Shown here: positions 1 to 11,712 of the stretch, piece by piece | Layout of the letters: each line of letters starts with the position of its first letter | Position numbering within the stretch: the first letter of the stretch is position 1 | Assembly: GCA_022495995.1 (NCBI GenBank) | Contig: JAFEMH010000529.1 | Span: 434,001-498,000 of the forward strand | Reading direction: 5' to 3' | DNA from: Adenophora triphylla var. japonica | Lineage: Eukaryota > Streptophyta > Magnoliopsida > Asterales > Campanulaceae | DNA: 64,000 nucleotides | Made by a program: the position numbers and the translations under genes | The notes under the pieces: generated by a model | Told to the model about the DNA's origin: nothing | The model's database searches: none | Seen by the model: the letters and a program-made list of their open reading frames with translations, nothing else

Positions 1-684
1 ATGATATTTTATGAAACATATTTTAGATGTTTGTAACAATTTTTAAAGGTGGAGGACTATAGGCACAATAGATAAACCACAAGGATTTATTTTATGGACT
101 TTTCTATTATGTGTCCATAGGCACATGATGATAAAAATTAAATTTTTTTTTGTAATATGTGTCAAATTAATAAATCTTTTAAATATTCTTTTGTAATGTG
201 TGTCAAATTAATAAAAGTATTAATTCGACACACATTACAAGAGAATTTTTAAAAGATTCTCTTATAATGTATGTCAAATTAATACTTTTATTAATTTGAC
301 ACATATTACAAGAGAATATTTTAATCCTTTTCATGTGCTCATGAACACACAATAAAAAAGTCCTTATTTTATTTATTTTTTGCTCTAAAAAACACGAATT
401 AAATAGAGATTTTAAAACGAACCATGTTGGCCAGAGTCAATCATTTACGTTGACCACCCTTCCATTATTTTAACGCGGGACAAAGATGTCGACAAATTTC
501 TCCCTCTCTCTCCAGCCACGGCCATGGCCGTTTCTCTCACTTCAATTCCCCCCAAACCCCCTTTCCTTCTCTCTCTACCCTCCCAAATTTCCTCAATTCC
601 ATGATCTTAATGCACATTCAATCCTCATTCATCACACAAATCCATGATTTTTGAATTTACAGAACTTGAATCAAGGCGTGCGAT
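1..684. other. Upstream region and 5' UTR of the LRR gene
   Basis: AT-rich flank with no coding sequence seen. Bases 480-684 turn pyrimidine-rich (CTCTCTC tracts), as is common in plant 5' UTRs, and lead to the ATG at 685. I could not assign a TATA box or transcription start. Tandem palindromes at 185-317 are listed separately. Confidence 0.5.
185..317. repeat. Two tandem 62-nt near-perfect palindromes
   Basis: Bases 185-246 and 256-317 are each close to self-complementary and are versions of one unit. The arms carry TAATGTGTGTCAAATTAATA and its reverse complement. A further half unit lies just upstream, around 158-180. Each could form a long hairpin. This may be the remnant of a foldback MITE. 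No target-site duplication was identified. Confidence 0.75.
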
Positions 685-3600
685 ATGGCAATCGTTACCG
701 GAGATCGGTATCTGGAATATCTGGTGAAGTTTGTGGAGAAGAAAGCGGGACCGTTGCTTGAAGGTACGTTGATTTTGAAGCTTAATCCGGTTGGCCTTCA
801 CTACGTTCAATCTAGGCTTGAAGCCCTAGCTGAATTGGAAAGCCTCCTTGCCGGAGCTCCGGTGGATTATTTGCGTGCTTATGTGTCTGACCTTGGAGAT
901 CATCGCGCTCTTGAGCAGTTACGGCGGATATTGCGACTCCTGCCGTCTCTTAAGGTCATATCTGTGTTGCCGCCGACGGTTAGAGACCCGACGCCTTTGT
1001 CTTTGCTGCCGTTTGGTCGATTGAAGGTTTTGGAGCTTCATGGATGTGATCTGTCTACCTCTGCTGCTAGGGGGTTGCTTGAGTTGAGGCATACGTTGGA
1101 GAAGATCATCTGTCATAATTCAACTGTGAGTGATATTAATCTGAGTTCATGATGTTTAATTTCTCTTTTGACTGAGTAAATCACTATAATGAATTGCTGT
1201 TCTCATTTTCCTTCTGCAAATGTTCAAAATGCATTCATTATGTGTTTTAGAGTATTGATTAGGTCCTTTATGTTTGTTGTTTTTGAATTGATTCAGGATG
1301 CTCTTCGGCATATTTTTGCTAGTAGAATTGCTGATATTAAGGACTCTGCTACGTGGAACAAATTGTCGTTCGTTTCTTGTGCTTGTAATGGCTTGGTTCT
1401 GATGGATGAATCTTTGCAACTCCTTCCTGTTGTTGAAACACTTGATCTGAGTAGAAACAAGTTTACAAAAGTGGATAATCTTCGGAAGTGCGCTAGACTG
1501 AAGCACCTGGATCTTGGGTTCAATCACTTGAGATCAATTGCCGCATTTAGGCAGGTAAGGCTAATCAGAGTTACTTTTTTTTTTCTTGAGTTCGTGCTTA
1601 ATGATTATGGCTTGATTACATTCCCCTTTAAACGTGATAGAAAGTCCTTCAACGTCAGTTGAGGAACAAAGATATGGGAGAGGTGTTTTCTAATTATTGA
1701 ACTTTCATGATACTACACTATCTGCTATCTATTTTGTGTTAGGTTCATACTTGAATCTGTTCATAGTAGTACTTAGCGTATAAGTACTAAATGGAGCATA
1801 TATCGATATAATCATGGAACTCAATTCAACTGTCAGGGGCTCGTCCTTGTTACTTATACTTGAGAATAGTCCGCTTCCATTCTGCCAGGGAAGTTTCCGG
1901 TTAAAACTACCTAATGTAGATTGGGTTTATTGAATAGTATGATGTGCAGGATTCCTTTTCTTGGAGTTAAATCTGAAGTTGAGAAATGGAAATAACGAAT
2001 GATTTCCTTAAGTTTGCGACTATATTTGTTCATATTGCTCACATGCTATTACTAAGGACCAATAGGCATAACAGGAGAATTAACAAAATAGGACTACAGT
2101 TAGATTTGATCACAATTTAGGACGTTTCCTTGCATTAGTCTAAGCGAGTCAGGATGAGAAACAGGATGTGCAATATCGGCCAATAAATGTTACAAAGCAA
2201 AGCACTGAGCTGAACTTGATTTTAGCTCTTCTATCTGATGATTCTGTCTTGTGTGATAGTTTTTAAAGAGACAAACATCATCTTGCCATGCCAGGGAAGG
2301 TCTCAAAGCGTCAACAAATCATGTTGTATCATTTTCTTGAATGAGCCCACAACTGAATAATCATGAGCCAAGCTCCACTAGAAGTTCCTTCGACACTTGA
2401 TCTACAGATTTAGTTTCTTTTACTTTTTGGTAATAAGAAAAGTTGAAGTACATCATAGAATGGCTCAATATGGTGATATACTCCCTCTGTCCTAAATTGA
2501 ATAACCATTTTGTCCCAATATGAATGGCCTTTTGAAACTTTTTCTTCAAAAGACTTTGTTCTTAAATGCTTTTGTACCAATTTTTTTTTTCATAGTTCAC
2601 TACTCCCTCCGTCCCACGTTAGTTGAGACCAACTTTTTGGGTGTAGGAATTAAGGAAAAGTGATGTAAGAAAGAGAAAAAGTTAAATGTTGTGAGTATGA
2701 AGAATTAAATAGGAGAGAGAATGAGTGGGAGGAATAGTTAGGAGAGAGAATGTTGTGAGTGTAAAAGTGAAATAGGAGAGAGAATGAGTGGGGTAAATAG
2801 TGAAGATTCCTTTGCCATTTTGGGCAGTCTCAACTAACGTGGGACGGCCCAAAAGGGAAAGAAGTCTCAACTAACGTGGGACGGAGGGAGTATATATTAG
2901 CAAAACTAAAAGTTTGAAAGTGAGATCCAAGAATATTTGTGCAATTTTTTCTCCTAAAAATCAACTTTTCAAAATGGCCCTTAAATGAAAAATGGTCATT
3001 CATTTTGGGACAGAGGGACTATGACAAATTGAATCTGGTCAGGCTGCAAATTAGACGCCGCCATTTTGCGTTTATCATAGGTAATAATTTGTTAGGCAAG
3101 AGAGTCTTACCTTTATATCGATATGCTCATACTCCTTAGTATTGCTTGCTTATGTTTCAGATTTATTAGTTAGTTTTTGTGTTGACGTTGTTATTCCTAT
3201 GTACTATTCAGGTCTCTTGTCAAATTGTGAAACTTGTTTTGAGGAACAATGCTCTTGTTATGCTGCGTGGAATAGAAAATCTAAAATCACTTGAGGGGCT
3301 TGATCTTTCCTACAATGTTATTTCCAACTTTTCGGAACTAGAAGTTCTTGCTGGTCTTCCATCTCTGTGTGGCTTGTGGTTGGAAGGAAATCCGGTGTGT
3401 TGTGCCAGTTGGTACCGAGCACAAGTTTTCAGCTTCATTTCTGATCCATATAAAGTAATTACAGGACATATTCTCTCTTCGGTTTCAGTGATTTGTTAAT
3501 TGAAGTGGCATTTAGCAGACATACACTTTTTATTTATTTATTTAAACTTGGTTGTATACAATCATTCCATATGATTTACATAATTTCAATCTTACATTTT

Positions 3601-5218
3601 GCTCTTTTTCTTGTATAATACATTAGCTGAAGTTGGATGAAGAAAATATCTCCACAAGGGAATTCTGGAAGCGGCAATTTATCATTGCCAACCGGCAGAA
3701 ACAACCTGCTAGCTTTGGGTTTTATTCTCCAGCAAAGGATGAGGCCGAATTGGAGGGTAGTATTAACACCAAAAGGGTAGGTCATTACTGATAGTTGAAA
3801 TAACTTGAAAATCAATGGTCTTGTGCTATAATTCCAAAATTCATCGTTTAACTATCCCGGAGATAATCTTTGTTTTTAAAATTTTGCTTGATTATGTTCT
3901 TCTGATATGCCTTTTGCCTATGTTGCAGAAGAAAGCAAGTCGTCTGGCTTGGATTGCGAGTGAAGACCAAAGCACAATTGCAGGTTTGGATAATGATTCT
4001 GTCTCTTGTGACAATGAGGCTCGAAGCAAACATGAGAATACTGATGCAGATGAGGCACCTGAAGTAGTTGATTTGATGAACAAAATTGAGTTAATGAAAA
4101 GAGAGCATTCGATATTATGGTTAGAAGAGTTCAAAGAGTGGATGAATCAAGCTCCGGAAGATCGTGTAGAGAGCGATAAATATAGTGGGCTTACCTATCC
4201 TGGTAAAGAAAATTATTCCAAAAACAAGACAAAGCAGAATAATTACGGCGAAACATCAACATATATCACCGATCCTTTTCAAGCTACCGAAAACCCGTTT
4301 TCCGATTTTTCTACAAATTCCAATTCGCTGCGGTACTTGGATCAAGGTCGAATTGATAAGAGTTTACCCTCTGTTGGAAAAATTGATCTAGTGAAAGCTC
4401 AGAATGCAAATATTGATGTTGCAATCCCAGCGGTTTCGAGGTTGGGCCCCAAGAATAGTGCAACGGTTGTAGCAGGTATTGATGAAATTATGTATTCTCG
4501 TTCATCTTCAGGGCACGCAGGATCGCCTCCTCATTATGAAGAGGACATTCTGCACCGTCGCCATAACTTGGAGGAGGAATTTCTGCAGCTATCTGCAGGT
4601 TCCTATCCAGTGGCGTCTTCTGAAAGTGATACCAGTTATAGTGAAGATGATTCGACTGAAGAACTTGGATCATCGCTACCCAATCATCCAATGATTGATG
4701 ATGATTTTTCCGAAAGAAGTGTAGATGACAATTCTTTTGTAGTCGATAACGAAGACTCATATGGAGACAAACGACAAGTCAACTCACAGTCGGAGAAAAA
4801 TGGTACGTATCCCTTGTATCCTTCCAGTGGACATACATTTGACCATATGGAAGTCAAAGTCAGAGAACCGGTCCCACAAAGTGTTCATCTTGTGGAGGAA
4901 GAGGCTGATTGGTTACGGAAGGGCAAAAGTGTAATTTCACTAAGAGAGGGGAAAAGTACTGATATCGTGGACGGTATGTCATCCATGTCAAATGGAAATC
5001 TTGATGGTTCTGAAGATGATGAACAAGATGGGCAGGTTTCTCGTGGCGATGATTCCCGAATTTCAGTTGACGGGAAGGGGAAACTCACAGCCTCAAGTAC
5101 CAATGTGGCCGAAGAGCTTTCTGGTACAAAATCATCATCTCTTGAGAAAGAAAAACTTGTAAGTTATTTGAATGGAAATATTGCAGATTTGGGTGTGCAG
5201 GAAACCTGTAGGAAATAG
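685..5218 (+). CDS. Leucine-rich-repeat protein resembling plant STK11-interacting-protein-like proteins; 3' part probably lost
   Basis: Five exons join in phase 0 with GT-AG borders: 685-1125, 1297-1554, 3212-3454, 3627-3776 and 3929-5218, giving about 793 residues. Residues roughly 110-300 hold LRRs (for example LKVLELHGCDLS, LEGLDLSYNVISNF, CGLWLEGNPVCC). The rest is acidic, Ser/Asp-rich and probably disordered. The N-terminus matches plant proteins annotated as serine/threonine kinase 11-interacting-protein-like from memory; in animals STK11IP binds the LKB1 kinase, but the plant role is not established. Those homologues are longer, with a conserved C-terminal part after the motif seen here as ETCRK. 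Here TAG follows directly. In frame beyond it, 15 more codons run to a good donor (AAAG|GTAAAT, about 5263), so the stop looks premature or the remaining exons are missing. The ATG at 685 is chosen because it opens the conserved N-terminal block. Confidence 0.75.
2481..3019. mobile_element. Stowaway-type MITE (outer), intron 2
   Basis: Terminal inverted repeats start CTCCCTCTGTCCTAAATTGA on the left and end TTTTGGGACAGAGGGAC on the right. TA duplications lie at 2479-2480 and 3020-3021. After removing the nested MITE the element is about 250 bp. It is non-coding and would depend on a Tc1/mariner-type transposase in trans. Confidence 0.85.
2603..2890. mobile_element. Stowaway-type MITE nested inside another MITE
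   Basis: The element is 288 bp. Termini are CTCCCTCCGTCCCACGTTAG and its reverse complement, flanked by TA at 2601-2602 and 2891-2892. The interior carries repeats of AGGAGAGAGAATGAGTGGG type, a motif shared with other MITEs in this window. It inserted into the element spanning 2481-3019. Confidence 0.92.
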
Positions 5219-5633
5219 TATATTCATCTGCTTGAAGAGAAGAAATCAGGGTGCAACGAAAGGTAAATGTAAATTTGTACCTACTGTTGATTGAGATGTA
5301 CATTAGGATACATTTTTTTGCAATGGTACGCTTGTATAAGTTGATACTGGAGCAATCAGATTGTTCTAGTAATAGCTTAGTAGTAGAAGATTATTTATTC
5401 GTTTGTATAGTCCTTTTTTAGTAGTTGTTTTTTGCATTTTAGTAAAATAAAAATAAAAAAAAAATTGTGTGGGGGGGGGGGGTCTGAGTACAAAGATGGC
5501 TAATTATGGGCATATTTTGTAGAAGGATATTAGGGTTGGATTTATGAAATTATAGGTTTTGCTTTAGTTGGAAATTGATCGGTTTGGCATCAGGGGAGTT
5601 CCCCTCGCCCCATGGAAACTTTGCCATCATTGT
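5219..5633. other. 3' flank of the LRR gene
   Basis: No further exon of the LRR gene is recognisable. An AATAAA-like A-rich stretch (5443-5464) could serve as polyadenylation signal, followed by a run of at least 12 G at about 5470. Otherwise featureless down to the hAT element. Confidence 0.4.
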
Positions 5634-7011
5634 TAGGGCTGAAAAAAAACCCGACAGATCCGGACTGGACCGATAGAATCGGATCAGACCAATGAAAATT
5701 AGATCAATCCAATAGAATTGGTTTGGTTCTGGTTCCAAATTTATATGAAATCGATTATTTAGGTTGGTCCTGGTTTTTGAAAAAATATATATGATCCTGG
5801 ACCGAATTCGGACCTGACCGATTATGTATATATTATGCATAATATATACTCCCTTCATCCCGGCCGAAAAGGCACAAATTTCCTTTTTGGGTGTCCCATT
5901 TAAAAAGGCACAGTCCCTAAAAGGAAAGTTTTTATTACTATTCCACCCACTCATTCTCTCTCCTACTTAACTTTTACACTCACAACATTCTCTCTCCTAA
6001 CTATTCCTCCCACTCATTCTCTCTCCTATTTAATTTTTCATACTCACAACATTTAAACTTTTTCTCTATCCTACATCACTTTCCTTAATTTGCGTGCGGG
6101 GTTGGTTTTGTGCCTTTTTAGGCTGGGGCGGAGGGAGTATATATATTTATTTATTTATTCATAATTTCAAATTCCTAATTTTCAAAAAAAAAATTAATAA
6201 TTTCAAATTCCTAATTTTCAAAAAAAAAATTAATAATTTTGCTGTGACCTTATCTATCCAGCGACATTACAAGTTTACAAAAACCCTAACCCTATCATAT
6301 CTCTTTCATTTCTGCCGTTTTGTTTTCTATCCCTCTCTCTCGTCTTTCACTTATCTCAATTCCCAACCCTAGAAATTAAATTGATTTTTTATGGCGGCGC
6401 CCTGATTTCGATTCAGCTGTCGGCACCACCATTGATCTCTATCGACGACGCAGCTGTAACGGAAGTAATTAATCTACGACACAGATCTGCTTTTTCGTGC
6501 GAGATTACAGAACATCACTACTCTGTTATTTTGCCTCTCAAATCTCCAATAAAAGGTAATGATTTAATGAGATTTTGATGTTATTTTCTAGTCTCTACCT
6601 TCAATCTACTCGTATTTTCAATTTTCTTACAATTTTGCATCTGAATTTAATTATTAGGGTCTAAATCATGTTTATGTTTTTTCTATTTTGTTCTTCTATT
6701 TCAGTTAATTTACTGTATGTCTGAACATTTTTTTTTGAACTTTGCTTATGTAATCGTCCTATATTTTGGTTTCATGAAAAAAAAAAAATTGTTGCATGTT
6801 TTATTTTTAGAAAAAATATATAGTAGTGTAACTTGTGGAACCGATGGAACCGGACATGGACCGAACCATTGGAACCGGATCAATGTGACCTGTCCTGTAA
6901 TGTAATGGTCTGGTCCTGGTCCTGAATTTAGGCAAAACCGAACAATTGGTTCGATCTGTTTTTTTGAAATTTTGATAAAATTCAGATCAATCCGAACCGT
7001 GAACACCCCTA
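5634..7011. mobile_element. Non-autonomous hAT-type DNA transposon
   Basis: Perfect 8-bp duplications ATCATTGT at 5626-5633 and 7012-7019 flank a 1,378-bp element. It begins TAGGGCTG and ends CACCCCTA, giving TAGGG[C/G]TG inverted ends typical of hAT. The subterminal parts hold many GGACC/GGTTC-type short motifs in both orientations. The middle (6240-6560) looks like a promoter/5' UTR with a possible donor (AAAG|GTAATG), probably a relic of an autonomous parent. No transposase (hATC) domain is present. A Stowaway-type MITE sits inside at 5849-6137. Confidence 0.88.
5849..6137. mobile_element. Stowaway-type MITE nested in the hAT element
   Basis: The element is 289 bp with ends CTCCCTTCATCCCGGCC and GGCTGGGGCGGAGGGAG. 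TA lies on both sides (5847-5848 and 6138-6139). The interior has TCATTCTCTCTCCTA repeats. Non-coding. Confidence 0.88.
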
Positions 7012-7396
7012 ATCATTGTAATGTATTGGTCGTGTTGATCTTTAGGACTCAAGTTAATGACTAGGTGATCTCTTCTTCTGAGTCACATCTATTTTAGGGT
7101 TGGAATTGGAATTGGAATTGAAATTGGAATAGCATAACAACGTATCCAGATTAATGCTGTTGGGATGCCTTGAATGATGCACTTATGAGAATAAATGTGG
7201 GGTCTTGTTGCCCTGTCAGCGAGTCGGGGTCGGGGGCGGAGACACCGTCGACCCTATAGTATGGGGTGTTCTTAAGCCTATGGGATATAGCAATACAAGG
7301 TTTCCACTTTAATTCAAAAGAAGTCGAACCTAGACCTACAATATGTAAAGACATTTTAACACACTTAGGCTCTCGGATACCGCCCAAAAAGCCTTA
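7012..7396. other. Intergenic, nothing recognised
   Basis: Contains the right hAT target duplication, a short GGAATT repeat (about 7098-7125) and a GC-richer stretch at 7200-7260. No coding similarity recognised on either strand. Confidence 0.4.
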
Positions 7397-7685
7397 AGAG
7401 CATCCACAATGGAAGCTTTTTCAAAGCTTTTTATTTTTGTGAAAAAGTTATATAAAACTTTTTACCATTGTGAAAAAGCTTGAGGAACTCCTTACTAAGG
7501 AGTAGCTCTTTGTAGAAAAAGCTACTTTTTGTGGTTTTTAATTAAATTTCATCAATTCCTAGACAAATAAAAGAGTTCTACCATTGTGAGAAAATATTAG
7601 AGATTTTAATATATTGCTTAAGAATGATGTGTCATATTGAAATTATAAAAAAACTTTCACTTGAACTTTTATCATTGTGGATGCT
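7397..7685. mobile_element. Tourist-like (PIF/Harbinger) MITE
   Basis: The element is 289 bp. Left end AGAGCATCCACAATGG matches the inverted right end CATTGTGGATGCT. TTA flanks both sides (7394-7396 and 7686-7688), matching the 3-bp TWA target preference of PIF/Harbinger. The interior is AT-rich and non-coding. Confidence 0.8.
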
Positions 7686-8146
7686 TTAAGCCTTTGGTCC
7701 CATTCATTTTTATTAATTAAAAATTAAAATGTTTGAAGGTAGGGGTAATTGATAAACACAGCTAATAGACGTTTAGGCAAACGCCAAAACCAACTCAAAC
7801 GTTTGAAATGTGCACAAGAGACAACGCCGCGTGTAATTGCTTTTGCAACATTACTTCTTTCCAGATACTAACTTAGATATCAATTTTTTATTTTGATATG
7901 TCCGAATTCAATTGATATTACTTAAAATAAAAAATATTTATATTTACAAAATCAACCTGAGACAACAGGCAGGGCCTCCAGTAGAACTTGTATAGGATGC
8001 TTGGAAAACTCACTCTAACGTGATACACCGACCGACGGAAGGAATTTATATTCAAACGTATAAGATTGTTTTACTGTTAGATCCGTGGATCAGAACACTA
8101 AAATTCAAACTCAAGGTTCAGGTGAGAGGAAGTTAGTAATAATAAT
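7686..8146. other. Intergenic, nothing recognised
   Basis: AT-rich sequence with a small GC island near 7800 and another near 7970-8040. No repeat or coding similarity recognised. It could contain the leader of the short reading frame at 8147. Confidence 0.35.
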
Positions 8147-8326
8147 ATGTCCGAAGGTGGAGATACTGCTTCTAGAGAAATAATTTCAAAGCCAAATAAT
8201 GAAAATCTGGCTTCGGTGGAGAACCTTTTTAGTGAATTAGAAGATGAATTGGGCGTTGTCGAATTGAAGGAGGATGGAGAAGATGGGGACGATCTAGGAG
8301 AGGATGAAAGAGGAAAATTAAATTAG
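8147..8326 (+). CDS. Short acidic reading frame, possibly a first exon or gene fragment
   Basis: Encodes 59 residues ending in an acid-rich stretch (EDGEDGDDLGEDE) with stop TAG at 8324-8326. The stop is immediately followed by GTATGT, a consensus donor, so the frame could also be a first exon ending near the stop. Downstream codons to about 8490 stay open in a shifted context (VFTTEIIFYDHNLEACKEK) but match nothing I recognise. N-terminal acidic exons of this kind occur in FAR1/MULE-type genes; this is only a guess. Confidence 0.25.
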   Translation: MSEGGDTASREIISKPNNENLASVENLFSELEDELGVVELKEDGEDGDDLGEDERGKLN

Positions 8327-8962
8327 GTATGTGGTGGAGTTTTTACTACAGAAATCATATTTTATGATCACAACCTAGAGGCATGTAAGGAAAAAGATAT
8401 GATTCTCTATTCAGAAAAAGTTGTTCAGCTGAGCCAAAGTGTGCGGAAAGAAAAAATTTACTTCAAATATATTTTCAAGTGGGACGGGTAAGGAAATCAC
8501 CCTATGTCAAATTGCGCGGAGAAATTTGATTCATTCAAAGTATCTTTTTAAGTGAGACATAACTTTTCAGACCTCGGATGATGTGAACTCGGTAACAAGT
8601 TCTTTTCGGATAGAGGAGCATAACTTAGCACAATATCAGTGGAAGCAAAGTAATGGAACCAGGCCAAGGGAAACAAAAGAGGTGCTGCATTTTGATCGTA
8701 CAATGTTCAAGGCGCGACCGTGTAACAGGAGTTGGGCATCAGCATTCACATTTTTTGAGTTATTATTTTTTTTATTTTTTTTTAAAAGCTTTTGTGTTTG
8801 TACTGTATTAATATTATTACTTCTTTATTATTCCCGTGATTAATATGACCCTTTTTAATGCTCTCTCCAATTTAAAATATATGTCATTTTGAAAGAAAAA
8901 AATTTGGTTCAAAATACTTGGCTCAATTTTACCCTTATATTGAATATTGAAGCCAAAAACAT
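8327..8962. other. Possible continuation of an unidentified gene fragment, then AT-rich DNA
   Basis: Open stretches occur at 8327-8490 and 8583-8843 but neither gives a recognisable family. From 8750 on, T-rich and AT-rich sequence runs to the inverted-repeat element. Confidence 0.3.
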
Positions 8963-10090
8963 GTAAAAAACGCGTTTTTTTTAGCTTAAAAAAAAACGTG
9001 TTTTAGAATACGATGGCATCCATTCTCTCTCTACCCGTAGCCTTTCTCTCTCTAAACGCAATTCACATAGATCGTCTTCCTCCTGAGCCAACGATCGTTA
9101 CCTTGCTCTCTCTAATCCTCTTCCCCACCGTCTTCCCCGACGATCCTTCCTCAACCTTCCTCATCGTTCTCTACCTCTCCAACTCTTCCAATTTCAATCG
9201 CCATCACCGAGATTCTTCTCTCCAAATCAACCGGCGACATCTCCCCTATCCAAAACCCATTCATCGGCGACCTCCCCCATCGTCTTCTCCGGCTACCATC
9301 AACAACCGCCGTATAGCTTTCCTTGGGTTGGGATGTCTTTGGAAATTTAGATTCTCATCCTCATAACAGGCTCTTATTTCCAGTTTGGAGATTGATTTGC
9401 AGCAAGATTGGTTTCAATCCCTCTATGATGATCTCTGTAGTAATGCCAAGAAAAGATTGGTTTCATTCCCTCTATGATGATTTCTGTAATGCCAAGAAAG
9501 AGTTATCTTGGCTATTCACTGGGAGGAAATTACGAATGCCATGCCAGTGTAAATGATTTTAAATGCCAGTCCATGTTTTTTCGAGTGCCAGTACATGTTA
9601 ATTCGAGTGTCAGTGCATGAAGAAGATGATCGGAGATGGAGTGCCAGTGCATTTTAATTCGAGTGCCAGTACATGTTAATTCGAATGCCAGTCTATGTTT
9701 TTTTGAATGCCAGTATAATAGAATATTAATGTCAGTGCAGAACAAATCAGATGAGAATTTGAGTGCCAGTGTATGTGTTTTTGAGTGCCAGTGTATGTGT
9801 ATTTGAATGCCAGTCCATGTGTTTTTGAATGCCAGTGCTTGTATTTTTGAGAGCCAGTTCATGTATATAAAAGTGCCCGTGTAAAAACTGCCAGTGCCAG
9901 TTTAACAAAGTGCCCGTGCAAGTTTACACTGGCACTTTGTTAAACTGGTACTGGCACTTTTTTCACTGGCACTTTGTTACACATGCACTGGCACTTTGTC
10001 ACACTGGCACTTTGTTAAACTTGAACTGGCACAAACGGGAAAACACAAAACACGTTTTTTCTAAGTGCCAGAAAAAATGCGTTTTTTATA
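8963..10090. mobile_element. Inverted-repeat (foldback-like) element with TGCCAGT subterminal repeats
   Basis: The ends are about 45-bp imperfect inverted repeats: TAAAAAACGCG...AACGTGTTTT on the left and AACACGTTTT...TGCGTTTTTTATA on the right. Bases 9536-9905 carry about 15 copies of TGCCAGT-type motifs on the plus strand. Bases 9928-10075 carry the complementary ACTGGCA motifs. A perfect 18-bp hairpin (CCAGTTTAACAAAGTGCC and its complement) sits at about 9897-9960. A CT-rich, Pro/Ser-rich 117-residue frame at 9013-9366 looks like captured 5' gene sequence, not a gene. No target duplication was found, so the superfamily is unassigned. Confidence 0.55.
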
Positions 10091-10515
10091 AGACCAACTC
10101 TATATTGAATATATTGAATTTATGTTATATTATCATGTTGTATTATTCTATAAACATATTGTATAAATTGACAGTAAATAATACTGAATATAATACAACA
10201 TCAGGTGGTGATTGGCGACCGACGACCGATTTTCGACAACCAGTGTCCGAATTTCGGCGACCTTACGGTGGTAGGCGACAGGCGACGATGGTGGCAGTAG
10301 GTAGTTTTAATAATGTTGTATCATAATTTTTAAATATTGTATAGTGTATACAGTATTATATATTACTATATAAAAACTTGTGAAATGATTTGTTCTAAAA
10401 TGAGCCTATTGGTCAAATTCTCTAGCATTAATTGTACTTTTTGAAAGTAAGTAATTGGAGAGAAAACAATTAATAAAATTATTTTTGATAGTTACATTAT
10501 AATGTTATAATTGTA
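10091..10515. other. AT-rich spacer, nothing recognised
   Basis: AT-rich DNA with one GC-rich island (10205-10300, repeated CGACCGACGACC-type triplets). No gene or terminal repeat recognised. Confidence 0.35.
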
Positions 10516-10748
10516 CTTCCTTCGTTCCGCTACAAATCACACATTTTTTTTTTGGGCGTTCCGTTACAAATCACACATTTCCTAAAATGGCAAAAAATCT
10601 TTACTATTCTCTTCACTCATTCTCTCTCCTACATTATTTTAATACTCACAACACCATTATAATTTACTATTCCCTCAATTCATTCTCTCTCCTATTTTAT
10701 TTTTACACTTATAACATTTATATAATTATTTTTTTCCTTAATCTACGC
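10516..10748. mobile_element. Left part of a MITE split by the Tat retrotransposon
   Basis: Begins CTTCCTTCGTTCCGC after TA (10514-10515) and has TCATTCTCTCTCCTA interior repeats like the intact MITE at 21332-21625. It stops at the TACGC (10744-10748) that is the retrotransposon target duplication. The right part resumes at 20655. Joined length is about 281 bp, matching intact relatives. Confidence 0.85.
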
Positions 10749-11345
10749 TGTTTTGGTCAAATTTCAACAAGTGTCTTTGATGGTAAGAAAAATGACTAAA
10801 GTGATATGAATCAGGGTACAATGATTATCAAGTTGAATAGAAATGAACACAAGGATTTTTACGAGGAAATCCCTAGAACAACTTGTTCGCCGGCATAAAA
10901 CCTCGGGAGGTTTTGGTACCTTCCTTGACCACAAGTTTACTAAAGGTTGAGATGATTACAGAGCTAAGAGCGTATGCAAGGGAGCTTAAGCTAGTGAAAA
11001 ACGTGTGTGCAAAATACAGTGTTTTTTCCCTTTTATACCTCAAATAACGGCTAATTTACAAGGAGAAAAAATAGGCCTATAATCTCGAATAAGAGGTTGA
11101 TCTTGTTGAGACATTATCGCCATTTTGTTGATTGAGGGGATAATGATCCGTTGCTGGGTATTTGCATGGTGAGACGTCTTTAAATTGGTCTTAAATTTCT
11201 TTGACACGTTCCCTGAAAAATAGGTTTAACGTAACAATAGTTCAACCTGCAAATGATCAAGATGTAATAGAACAACTCAAGTTGTTAGTACCAAGATTTT
11301 AGGTGCAAGTTGTAAACAAGTTGATTAAAAATGTAGGACCTAACA
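10749..11345 (-). repeat. LTR (3' LTR in element orientation)
   Basis: The LTR is 597 bp, TG...CA bounded. It is nearly identical to 20060-20654 apart from 13 substitutions and a 2-nt gap near its plus-strand end (AAAATG versus AAAG context). Confidence 0.93.
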
Positions 11346-11362
11346 ATTGCCCCCAAACTTTT
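11346..11362 (-). other. Polypurine tract
   Basis: On the minus strand the sequence next to the LTR reads AAAGTTTGGGGGCAAT. This purine-rich primer for plus-strand DNA synthesis is in the expected place immediately upstream of the element's 3' LTR. Confidence 0.7.
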
Positions 11363-11712
11363 TGAATAATAATGAAGAATATAAAGAGACAAAAAATTTA
11401 AAAAGTTTGCCTAAAATGGTAAAAGGTACACGACGGTTTTAAATGAAAAAGTTTTTGATGGGACGGTTTTGAAGATTTCCAAAGCAAAAGTCATGATTGT
11501 TTAGACTTTCAACCGCTGCCAACCTCTCCCTTAAATAAATAAGACTCCTCCCCAACTCTCCCTTTCACAGAATCAAAAAGGTAGCTTTCAAGGAGGTTTT
11601 CGAGAGGAATCACCAAGGAAGGAGACCGGAGAGAAAATCAAGTAGGAATTTTCCGGTGAGTTTCTCTTTTCCTTTTCAACTTTCTCTTTGATTTCTTGCT
11701 CAAGTTGTAAAA

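Noticed and set aside
9013..9366. 117-residue gene
   Set aside because: Pro/Ser-rich frame in CT-rich DNA inside an inverted-repeat element, with no recognised family. More likely captured 5' UTR sequence.
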